Below are positions 23,801 to 32,138 of a stretch of DNA of 64,000 nt, in pieces. Position 1 is the first letter of the stretch. Each line of letters opens with the position of its first letter. Source of the stretch: Promerops cafer (taxonomy: Eukaryota; Chordata; Aves; Passeriformes; Nectariniidae); the NCBI GenBank assembly GCA_013398275.1, contig VZSE01002458.1, positions 261,232-325,231 on the forward strand, given 5' to 3'. Made by a program: the position numbers and the translations under genes. The notes beneath the pieces were generated by a model. That model worked only from the letters and a program-made list of their open reading frames with translations, was not told the origin of the DNA and did not search any database.

Positions 23801-26800
23801 CTCCCAGAAAGCAGCAGATGTCCCCGAGGAGTCTGTCCAGCCTGCACATTGGGCAGAAATATCACAAGAAAGGATGCCGAGTAATACTCAACTGTCTTCC
23901 TTTTTTTTTTTTCATTGTTTTTCCACTTTATTTGACTGCTACTTGATTAAAAGGCTGGGGCTTCGAATGTGACACTTTTTAGAAGAGCTGATTATGCATC
24001 ACATAAACCTCTTGGCATTAGACAAAGATGCTGCTGTTAAAATTGAAGTTTGTATTAATGCAGCTTCAATCTGAACAGCAATCATTGTTATTAACAGTCA
24101 TTCGGGGGAACGAGTTCAGCTGGAAGACACTTCCTACTATATTTTCCATTCAAATGATAGCAGAAGGATTCAAGGTGGTTTTCAGAAAAGTTTCCTTAGT
24201 GTTTCAACTGATCCTTTTATTCGGGGGGGGCTTATCCTGATCTCAGACCTCTAGATCCTGCTTGGCCCTGGCTTCTGGATGGATTTTGGTTGCATCCCTC
24301 CATGGTTATTTTCTCCTTATCCCTTCTAAAAATATTTTGCATAATTGCACTAAGCAGTAGAAACAATGGATTTAACACAGCCTCAAGTCCCCAGCCACCC
24401 CTTTCCTTCGGGTAGGGGATGTGCAGGGATGGTGCAGGAGAAAGCGCCTCTTGTCTTCTAATCATGGCCTGCGGGTCAGTGTTAATTAACCTCCCTTGCA
24501 GAAAGGATCTCTCCTTGAGGAAGTGTGAAAAAGCTGGCAATCTGCAGAGTGGGAATGTGGTCTGGCAGTCGGAGTGGGCGATGGAGCCCCAGGACTGCGG
24601 GATGTCCCGGTCTCGCAGGGAATCCTTCACCAGCACCTTTGTTCTGCCCACCAGCTCCCTGCTTTTGGGAGAAGTTGTGGTTGTTCATTGCAGAATGACG
24701 TCACTTTTCCCACCAAAAGGCTCTAAAGACTCTGCTGGTGCAAATGCACTCCCAGACATTTATGGATGACCAGCCTGGCAGGGTCCTGAGGAGGGTTGTG
24801 TGTCCATCTGTTGCTGGGGGAATCCAGCACTGAGGATTGTTATGGCTCAACTGGATCCCTTTGGATTCCCTTCTGAGATACCTTTTATTCCCTGTACATT
24901 CCAGAGGGCAAACCTGACTGTGCCAGCTCCCATAACCAATGGACTGCTCTGGGAGGTGTTTCTGAGAGCCCTTCCAAAGCATTGGAGCCATTTCTCTGGA
25001 TTTCCCCCACTGGGTGACTCTGGAAAGAGCTGGAGCCCATCTGACATTTGCTGGTGCTGCCTTGGCACATCCACAGCCCCAGCTGAGCAGTTTTCCCTGC
25101 CAGCCTTCTCCCAAAACCACCTGGAACACATGAGCCAAGAGCCAGTGTGCTGCTTTCCTCCCAGCGTTTGCCATCTCAGAATGAGCTTCAGCACTTCCAA
25201 GGGGTGGCAGATCCTGCCTGGTGCCTGATTGTCCCTTTGTTTCAGTAGTCAGAGGTTGGTTAATTGTCACTACAATGTCACCAAGAGGGCTGGGTGAACT
25301 CTGTGCTGCAGCTTCTGGAAGCTCTTTGAGTTGCTGAGACAACTTTGCTCGTGGTCCTTCATTTTTCCTGCTTTGTGCTCCTCAGTTTTCTTTTCCTTTG
25401 GGCATTTTGGAGACCAAACTTAAAAGTGCAGCACTGGCACAGGTTGCCCAAAGAGGCTGTGAATGCCCCATCCCTGGAAGTGTTCCAGGCCAGGTTGGAT
25501 GGGGCCTGGAGCAACCTGGAATGATGGGACACATCCCTGCCCATGGTGGGACCAACCTGTTCTTCAGCGTGGCCCAACAGCATGGAGAAAAAAGGCAGAT
25601 TTCCCAGTCCTGTGAGTTAAAGTGCTGGATTTTTTGCTTAGATTCTGCTTCCCAAATGGAGCAGCTCCACTTTGGCAGTCTCAGGCTCCCCACTTGCAGT
25701 GAAGGCTGACAGTTATGGAAGGGCAGCTGAAGGTCACCCCTCCATTTCGTCGTTATTAACATCCTTAAGAGGCAACGAGTGAGAGAGGAGAACGAGTCAA
25801 AGTTCATTATTCTCCTAATTAGCAGATTACACAAAAGTTCAGTAGCTTCCCCAGAATAAGAGTTAAAGATTGAGTTCACTCACCTGTCCCCACAATTAGC
25901 AGCTATAAAGGTGTCACAAGGAAATAAAGTGAGAGAAAGGAAAAGCTCTGCTTCAATTTGCCCACACGGAAGACGCAGCTCCGCTGGGAGAGGGGGATGG
26001 AGCTCCAGGCTGCTGGATTTGCAGCGCACAAAGGAGACAGATTTAATACCCCACTGCAATTTTCTGGCAATTAGCCCCTCCCCAGAAGATGCCGTTGACC
26101 TCATCAGTCTGGAGATGGAGTTTCGCAGTTAATTTTTCCCCGTACCATCCTAATGAGCAGAGGCAAAGAGGGAGAAGGTGGCAAGGAAAAGGATCACTCG
26201 GGCAATTTTCCAGTGGAGAGACCACAGGGATGCTGAGAGGAGCGTGGGGATGAGGTTTGATGAGGTCTTCACTTACACAAACCCAATACACTCCCTGTGT
26301 CTCGGGTGTGGGTGCCAATGCCACTGTCGTGTTTCAGACAGAAAACTACATGTTTTCAGTTTTTCATTTTGCTGCCCAAAGCAGGAAGGAATCTGTGTTT
26401 CTACATCCAAAGCTGGCAGGAAACAAAGATGATTTTCTGCTGTGTCCAACACTAAAAGCCCCAGAAAGGAGGGCGTGAAGTGAAACCTGTTCAACAGATG
26501 AAAAATCCTAAATACAACAGCATTTTAAAACAAAAATGCCAAACACTTTGGTAATATAGGAGAGAAACATCCTGATTTTCCCATGATGAAGAGGCTGCTG
26601 ATGGCTGTAAGTGTGACAAATTTTAGGCAGGTTCAGGTACACTTGTGATTGCTCCAAACAAGCATTTCTGGCTGAGCAGATTTTGGTGAGCTGCCCTTCC
26701 TGAGCTCCCACTGTCCTTTGGCTGCACCTGCCCTTCTGATTTTCTCTTCCCACCAAGGACATCGTGTAAATCCCAGGGATTCTTCACCACTCAGCTGTAA

Positions 26801-29196
26801 TTATTCCAGGGAAGAAGGCTGCTTGCTTTACATATCTTGTCATTTGCCCAGAGTGTGAAAACATTCTTAATTTAGATGCCATGGCTGTGCCATCACCTCC
26901 AGTACCTGTTTAATAATAAATCCTTCCATGCCAGGACCTGGAGCTTCTCCTGAGGCCAGAGGAGGCACCGATTCCCATTCCTTATCTCCTGAAGAGGTTG
27001 GGGATGGTGCCACCCACACATGGGACTTCCCACACCCTCCTCAGTAAGAACTTGAAGGTTTTGATCTGATTACTTCAAAAAATGAGACTTAGGCCATATA
27101 AATTGTCCTGGGAGAAATCAACACAGAATTCCTGGTTATTTAAAGCAAAATTCCAAAGTACATTTCCATACCCACGTTCTCTGTCCCACCGGGGCTGCGC
27201 TTTCATTTGCGTCTCTTACGGTAGGTATTATAAGTTAATGAAATAGAAATTGATCTTTAAAGGAGCACTTTTCAAGGTTCAGTTGCTATCTAATTAATTT
27301 AATTTTAAATTACATCAGTAATAAAGACTTAATTGCCTTCTTATCAATACATTGTATTTTGTAAAGGACATGCGACTATTTGAACACACCATCGCTTTCT
27401 TACAGTAGAATAATTGGTATTTTAAGCATACAACTATCATAGTAAGTGTAAAATATTTATTTGTGCACTTAATTTCAAGTGGTATCAAAACCTCAATGAA
27501 CATGCAAATGTTCCAGCAGCTGCTGTTTAACTCCTTGCCTGCCTCTCCAGGAAAAACAAGGACTCTTCCACATCAGGGAGAATGGCTGGAATATCAGTGT
27601 GGGGTGATGTAAAGAATATTTGTATGGCTACATCAATTTTTGATTGGTAAGATTGCATCTTTTTAGGGCATGGGAGGCAGTTTAGTAAATGTGACAGCTT
27701 AGGGTGGGGAACTGCAACTTCTACCTCATTCCTAGCGAGGACTTTGAAGCCTCTTACCTTCATGTGAGTCTTATTTTTGTCTTTGAGATGTTTTTATAAC
27801 CATTATAAACAGAAACACAGTAAAACACGGATGTGCTTTCTCTGACTGAAGATTCAGTAACCTCCCTAAGCAGATAAATCAACTTCAAGCTTTACCCCCT
27901 TTCCTTTCCTTAGCACAAGAGCTGGATTTTGGAGTGTATAACCTGCCAGGAAAAATAATTCAATACACCACAACTACCTTTGATTTAAAAATGGCAAGGG
28001 GAGAAATTAAATCCTGCAGAAGCCACAACACATCCACAGAACTGTGTGGTAACTTGTCAACTAAATTAATTTCGAGCGGTTCACTTCAACCATAAAAATA
28101 ATATAGGCTGTGATGTATTTCTTTCATGTGTGTGTGTATATCTGTATGTTATACAGCACCATTTAAAAATAGCAGCTTCTACCTGTGAAGTAGCAAGATC
28201 AGATATTTCTGAACTGCTTCCAGACCTGTCATCACACCGTCACTATTTAGCTTTAATAGATGTTGAGTTTAAAATGCACCATAGAAATATACATATTTTT
28301 TAATGGTACACAGTAAATGAGATTTGGGCCACTCTAATTTTTGTCATCTGCTTCCAGCCTCATGGCATAAGCTGCTTATTATTCTTGTTATTATTCTGGT
28401 ATTTAGTACCCCATCCCACCCCATAATATGCTGGCCCTGCAGACTCTGCTGGCTCTGGGTGTGGCAGTGCCAGAATTTTGCCATCAGCAGGATTTATCAT
28501 GGCATCTTTGCCTTCCTGGTGGGATTGGCTATGACACTGCTTGCAAGGGTAGATACACAAAAGGAAGAAGTAAGTTTTGGTGTCTCCTCATTAATCTCTG
28601 AGAAATTAAAAGTGAAAAAGGTGAAACATCCCACCTTTGAGAGAGGAGTGCAGGTCCCTGCTGGGAACACCAGCCCTGCTCCGGTGGTTTCTCTGTGGCC
28701 TTATCCTGCCGAAGCAGAGCCTTCAGAAGAGCTGGTGGCCACAGCAGAAGGTGTCAGAGGGCAGGAACTGCTCACTGGGCTGTGGGGCTCTCCCACGGCG
28801 AGTGGCCTTGGCTTCCACAGGAACCTGCAGAGCAACGTCAGGAGCACCAATTCTGCAACACAAAGCTTTGATGCAGAGCATGGATGAGAAGCTGTAGTGG
28901 TCTTTCCTCACCTTTATTCCTGTATTTCCTGCACAGACAATAACTCGGTTTTATCTCTCTTCCCAGGAGGTTTATTTCTCCTGCTCGTGTTTCTCTTTGT
29001 GATGTGGAAGGAGTTTGCAGCTGACTTTCAGAAGTACATCCTCCTGGAGAGGAGCGAGAGGTGCCTGGATGATGTCCCCGTGCACGTCTACTACGGGTGG
29101 TCCTTCATGTTCGCCGCCGCCGGGGTGCCTCTGGTGTTACTCTCTGGACTCCTCTTCTTCCTGGTGGGCAGAGACATTATGGATTCCCTGCAGTAA
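14682..29196 (+). CDS. TMEM182: TMEM182, complete: claudin/PMP22-like four-pass membrane protein (join 14682-14834, 17390-17507, 19418-19516, 22046-22183, 28967-29196)
   Basis: Five exons join to 738 bp, giving 245 residues; the human protein is about 229. The start is supported because the distance from Met to the GTDYW motif closing TM1 (30 residues) equals that of the mammalian protein. Layout: TM1 about 7-29; a long extracellular loop with an N-glycosylation site NST at 44-46 and the family signature [12 protein letters not shown] at 65-76, equivalent to the claudin W-x-x-W-C-x-C region; TM2 about 128-150 after VYRGFW; TM3 about 163-183; TM4 about 213-237 after YYGWSF; and a short cytosolic tail ending DSLQ. 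TMEM182 is expressed in muscle and adipose tissue and is reported to restrain myoblast differentiation through integrin beta-1. All introns are GT-AG; intron 1 is phase 0 and the other three are phase 1. The first loop is a little longer than in mammals, at the exon 1/2 junction. Confidence 0.93.
14835..17389 (+). other. TMEM182: TMEM182 intron 1
   Basis: A 2,555-bp GT-AG intron. Apart from a 300-bp plus-strand CR1 at 16477-16776 and a 12-A run near 15793, it is unique sequence with no exon signature. Confidence 0.7.
16477..16776 (+). mobile_element. CR1: CR1 fragment, about 300 bp
   Basis: It starts with AGCCCATTCCAGTGCC and runs through the standard sense order: AGAAGCTGTGGCCGCC, CAAGGCCAGGTTGGATGGGG, CCATGGCAGGGGGTGGCACT, GGTCTTTAAGGTCCCTTCCA. 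It is well preserved and so relatively young. It lies in TMEM182 intron 1, sense to the gene. Confidence 0.93.
17390..17507 (+). CDS. TMEM182: TMEM182 exon 2 (extracellular loop signature)
   Basis: The acceptor is TTCTCCCCAG ending at 17389 and the donor is TACA|GTGAGT at 17508. It encodes [11 protein letters not shown] followed by [16 protein letters not shown], the most conserved piece of the family, then IWTFWY plus one base (phase 1). The WRCW motif is the counterpart of the claudin first-loop signature. Confidence 0.93.
17508..19417 (+). other. TMEM182: TMEM182 intron 2, with a repeat-free AT-rich block
   Basis: A 1,910-bp intron. Its 3' half (about 18600-18960) is AT-rich, carries several TAATTA/ATTAAT cores and no repeat, and is a candidate conserved element (see findings). 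Nothing coding is seen. Confidence 0.65.
19418..19516 (+). CDS. TMEM182: TMEM182 exon 3 (second half of first loop)
   Basis: The acceptor is TCTTTTCCAG ending at 19417 and the donor is GCAG|GTGAGT at 19517. The frame continues as [18 protein letters not shown] and ends SYDTTA, matching the mammalian pattern NQ...K-C-HAYL-PYP...SYDSA. An overlapping acceptor 4 bp downstream would break the frame. Confidence 0.9.
19517..22045 (+). other. TMEM182: TMEM182 intron 3
   Basis: A 2,529-bp intron. It holds a short CR1 3' end (about 20675-20718), followed by a small GC/CpG-rich patch (about 20716-20900). A 230-codon antisense frame runs through its end into exon 4 without any family signature and is treated as chance. 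Confidence 0.65.
20675..20718 (+). mobile_element. CR1: CR1 3' terminal scrap
   Basis: TCTCAGAGGTCTTTCCCGAC then CTTAATGGTTCTGTGAA matches the last 40 bp of sense CR1 ('gaggtcttttccaaccttaatgattctatgaa'). Confidence 0.55.
22046..22183 (+). CDS. TMEM182: TMEM182 exon 4 (TM2)
   Basis: The acceptor is CTGTTGCAG ending at 22045 and the donor is CTCAG|GTGAGG at 22184. It encodes [17 protein letters not shown] and the rest of TM2, then [19 protein letters not shown]. It is phase 1 at both ends and very GC-rich. VYRGFW and YK-GGG are family hallmarks. Confidence 0.93.
22335..22422 (+). mobile_element. CR1: CR1 fragment (3' end)
   Basis: GTGGAAGGTGTCCCTGTCCG, ATGGTCTTTAAGGCCCCTTC, CAACCCAAACCATTCTGTGA and the terminal ATTCCATGATTCTGTG are a sense CR1 terminus. 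It begins about 150 bp into TMEM182 intron 4. Confidence 0.88.
23068..23735 (-). mobile_element. CR1: CR1 fragment, about 670 bp, with an internal duplication
   Basis: This is the longest CR1 in the window. Marker stretches in order are AACTTTTAAATTCCTCCAAG, AGCCTCCCCTGGCACAGCCT, CTGTTCCCTGGGAGCAGAGC, CTTCCCAGCTCCCTCAGCCC, CTTCCCTGGACACGCTCCAG, GCCCCAGCAGTGCCAGCACA and TGGGCTCATGTCCAGCTG. This is the reverse complement of the CR1 3' UTR and distal ORF2 zone. The long open frames here are transposon relics. A 34-bp direct duplication lies near its left end. Confidence 0.9.
23141..23220 (+). repeat. 34-bp direct duplication inside CR1, period 46 bp
   Basis: GGGCAGCCTGTGACAGAGAT and the 14 bases after it occur at 23141-23174 and again, identically, at 23187-23220, separated by a 12-bp spacer. 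Confidence 0.93.
25428..25552 (+). mobile_element. CR1: CR1 fragment, 3' terminus missing
   Basis: CACAGGTTGCCCAAAGAGGC, CCATCCCTGGAAGTGTTCCA and GCCAGGTTGGATGGGGCCTG are sense CR1. The usual 'ggtcccttccaaccc' end is absent, so the copy is truncated at both ends. Confidence 0.85.
28967..29196 (+). CDS. TMEM182: TMEM182 exon 5 (TM3, TM4, stop)
   Basis: The acceptor CTCTTCCCAG ends at 28966. It encodes the end of TM3 ([17 protein letters not shown]), the second loop with [18 protein letters not shown]4 ([15 protein letters not shown]) and the tail RDIMDSLQ, then TAA at 29194-29196. CLD-P---YGWSF is diagnostic for TMEM182. Confidence 0.94.
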
Positions 29197-30190
29197 GACA
29201 GACGTGGAAAAGGCTTTGAGAAAATTGGTGATGCTCCTTGTAAAGAAACACACCCAAGTTTTGAGGACTTGATCGTTTTTGTAGCTCTAATTTTTGGGAT
29301 AGGTTACGCTTACTCTCATGGGGAGGCAGGGATGGAGCACTGAGCATCCACAGAATCCCAGAATGGTTTGGGTTGGAAGGGACCTTAAAACCCATCCTGT
29401 TCCACTCCCTGCCATGGACAGGGACACTTTCCCCTGTCCCAGGTTCTTCCAGGCCCCACCCAACCTGGCCTTGGACACTTCCAGGGACAAAGCAGCCACA
29501 GCTTCTCTGGGCACCCTGTGCCAGGGTCTCACCACCCTCACAGCCAGAATTCCTTCCCAATATCCCGGCTAACCCTGCCCTCTGGAAGTGGGAAGCCATT
29601 CCCCCTTATCCTGTCCCTCCATCCCTTGTCCGCAGTCCCTCTCCAGCTCTCCTGGAGTCTCTTCAGGCACTGGCAGGGGCTCTGAGCTCTCCCTGAAGCC
29701 TTTTTTTTCACCAGGTGAACACCCCCAGCTCTCCCAGCCCAGCTCCAGAGCAGAGGTGTCCAACCACTGCCCATCCCAAACCAGCCCCAGCTGAACATCC
29801 CGCTCCAGCCTATTTCCACTTTGGAGATATTTCAGCACGTTGGTGGGGTTTGCACCAGTATTTTCCGCAGCCCAGGGGAAAGCAGCTCTCTGTCAGCAGA
29901 GCTCCACATCCATATTCAGCAGAGCTGGAGTTTCACAGCATTCCCAGCATCCTGGTTTCTTGTAAAAGGAAATCGAATCTGGCTGCGACGGTGCAAGCAA
30001 TAATGTCTATTTCTAAAAAGCAATTAAAGATGATTTTTTTTTTCTTAGCCGGCTCTAATTGACGTCAAAGGACAACCATTTTAATGGGATGTCGGGAAAC
30101 ATGAGAAACTTCTTTCTTCCTTAAAAGCCCTGATTCTTAAGATACAAATGTACCTGGACCTGCCCTAACTTTTAATAAGGGAATAAACCA
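29197..30190 (+). other. TMEM182: Probable TMEM182 3' UTR containing a CR1
   Basis: The sequence after the stop is interrupted by a minus-strand CR1 from 29349. Candidate poly(A) signals are ATTAAA at 30023-30028, followed by a T-rich stretch, and AATAAA at 30182-30187. Which, if either, is used cannot be told from sequence. Confidence 0.3.
29349..29800 (-). mobile_element. CR1: CR1 fragment, about 450 bp
   Basis: CCACAGAATCCCAGAATGGT, TTGGGTTGGAAGGGACCTTA, CACCCAACCTGGCCTTGGAC, CAGCTTCTCTGGGCACCCTG and the far segment CTCTCCAGCTCTCCTGGAGT follow the reverse CR1 order. It begins 153 bp after the TMEM182 stop, probably in the 3' UTR. Confidence 0.9.
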
Positions 30191-30247
30191 ATTTATGTGG
30201 CTTGAAACATAACCTGAATTAATTAGTATTTCTTTACAGCAATGCTT

Positions 30248-30565
30248 TACTCTGCATTTAGTTTTTCCCTGGATGCAGTTTTGTGGGGATTCCCAACCCA
30301 AAAACTGAAAGGTGACCCTGGTTGAAGCAAAAGGAGAGGGGACAATAGCATGATGTTGTGATATCACCTTGGGTTGTGCCTGTGCCCCATCAGTTCTTCA
30401 AATGGCAAATTTCTCACTATAAATCTGTTTTGAATAATTTTTGTCATTACTCTGAATTGAATATTTTCTCTGGACACAGCTTGGGGAAGTTTCTCAACCC
30501 AAAACCTGAATGATGGTGGGAGGTGGAGGAAGAGGAATGGGGACAATAGCACTGGTATTTTTTTG
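30248..30565 (+). repeat. Unclassified repeat: two diverged copies of a ~110-bp module (A) around an ~85-bp module (B)
   Basis: Module A occurs at about 30248-30355 and again at about 30450-30560. Shared anchors are ACTCTG at the left, TTCCCAACCCAAAAACTGAA versus TTCTCAACCCAAAACCTGAA in the middle, and GGGGACAATAGCA at the right. Module B (30367-30450) lies between them and starts CCTTGGGTTGTGCC. No named element was recognised. Confidence 0.75.
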
Positions 30566-31437
30566 TCTTTGTTTTGGTCAGCCCTGTCAGGCAGCTCAGC
30601 TGGGACATTGTTGTATTCTACGGGCACCTCACAAGAGTCAGATCCAAAAAGACAAATTATATAACATTTAAATACTTTTAAATTCTTGCAGTCTCTCAGG
30701 TGATTGGCTGCTGTGGCAGTGACCCTACAAAGAGCAATCACCTCCTAATTCTCCACCAAACTATCCAGGTACTGGGGGTGAAATAACTTCTCCTGAATAT
30801 GCAGAGGTTTGTAAAGATACTTGAGAAATGACAAAGATTTGATCTTGTCGTGTTTTTCGGGGTGGAGTGAGGTGCTTTGAAGTAGTTTGTTGGGTCCTTG
30901 CTTACTGAGCTCATTTGCATAAATTTTAAATCAAACTTCTCAAAACGCGCCGTTCTTGTGGATGTCAGAGTTTGTGCTCAACTCACATCTCCTGAGCTTT
31001 ATGTCACACTATTGACTCAGTGCAGTTAATTAATAATGGAATGTAAATCTCTGCTAGGAAGTGCTGAGGATTGTTGGCAGTGTAAAAATGTTTGTTAATG
31101 CTCTTCCTAAAATGTTATTCAAGTCTGGTGTTTCTTTCCTTTCGGAGCAAGTTCTAATTATTCTTTTACAAGATTCATGGCATACACAGAGTGAGAAATT
31201 GTAATTCCCCCATGTAAAGATTAGTTCTTTCATATGAATAACAGGCTTGGTCTACAGTTCTTAAGCAATATCCAGACTGTTTTCCCTTAATAGAAATTTT
31301 GTTTGAATAGAATTGGGATGTGCAGGTAAAAATCATGGGGTTTTCCCAGTGAATGGATGTTTCATGACATTCCCAAATACACAGAGATTTTAGTGTTTTA
31401 TTTGGCCATTCTAAACTTTTTTTTTTTCCCTGATTCT

Positions 31438-31520
31438 CCTTGGGTTATGCCTGTTCCCCATCAGCTCTTCAAGGGATAATTTCTCGCTATAAATTCTCTT
31501 TGAATAATTTTCGTCATTTA
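31438..31520 (+). repeat. Second copy of module B of the unclassified repeat
   Basis: CCTTGGGTTATGCCTGTTCC, CCATCAGCTCTTCAAGGGAT and TTTGAATAATTTTCGTCATT align with 30367-30450 (CCTTGGGTTGTGCCTGTGCC, CCATCAGTTCTTCAAATGGC, TTTGAATAATTTTTGTCATT) along their whole length with scattered differences. The copies lie 1,071 bp apart in the same orientation. Confidence 0.85.
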
Positions 31521-32118
31521 ATTATCTATTCAATGTGGAGATGAACACTTATGGTCACAAAGAATAAAAGTATATAATCCAGGAGCAGAAGAGGTCAAGA
31601 TTTACAGTCACTTGCCTTTCACTGATCCCATAAAACAATCCAAGCATGCAGAAATGATGATCCCATAAGAGACACCAGGGCAGAAGAATGAGAATGCAGC
31701 AAGAAATCCATCAGACTTATTGATATCTGTGAAGCTGAGGATCCCTGAAGTTGTGAATATAGAAGCGAGTTTTATATTATAGAATGAAATATTTATTAAC
31801 TTTCTCCATCTGTTCTTTAAAAAATTTAGTTTAATGTCATCAAGGCATTTATGGAATACATTTAGTTTAATCATGCATTCATGCCTTAGGGAGTAAAGCA
31901 TCCTTGGAGACTTGCTCTTTCTGGATCAGCTCTAGAACAAGCAATAGTTTAAAATTGCATCATTCTTTGGAAATAAACCACGTGGCTTTGAATCATTCTT
32001 TAGCAGAGGGTGTTTTATTTTAAATATCTGGTATTGAGCACATCCAGTTGTCTGGTATTGAGCTTTTAGGTAACCTCATCAATCCCTGGATCTCCCACAG
32101 GTTTGGAAAATCTCTCAA

Positions 32119-32138
32119 TATTAGATATATATCTAATA
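32119..32138. repeat. 20-bp perfect palindrome
   Basis: TATTAGATATATATCTAATA equals its own reverse complement. It is AT-rich with no flanking repeat structure. Confidence 0.9.

Larger units (their letters stand above)
22184..28966 (+). other. TMEM182: TMEM182 intron 4, the longest intron
   Basis: A 6,783-bp intron. It contains three CR1 fragments (22335, 23068 and 25428), a G-run of eight at about 24222-24229, a full cAMP-response-type palindrome TGACGTCA at 24696-24703, and a repeat-free AT-rich block at about 27200-27500 that looks like a conserved non-coding element. The 213-codon minus-strand frame at 24701-25342 has no recognisable domain. Confidence 0.65.

Noticed and set aside
23090..23865. 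Several 130-190-codon overlapping Pro-rich frames
   Set aside because: They lie inside a CR1 fragment in non-functional frames.
24701..25342. 213-codon minus-strand open frame in TMEM182 intron 4
   Set aside because: No recognisable family, no flanking splice or promoter structure, and low-information composition. Could be an unrecognised repeat.
28324..28887. 187-codon plus-strand frame just before exon 5, with hydrophobic segments
   Set aside because: It does not continue the TMEM182 frame. The direct 22183-28967 junction restores the family sequence without it, and the hydrophobic residues come from T-rich DNA.
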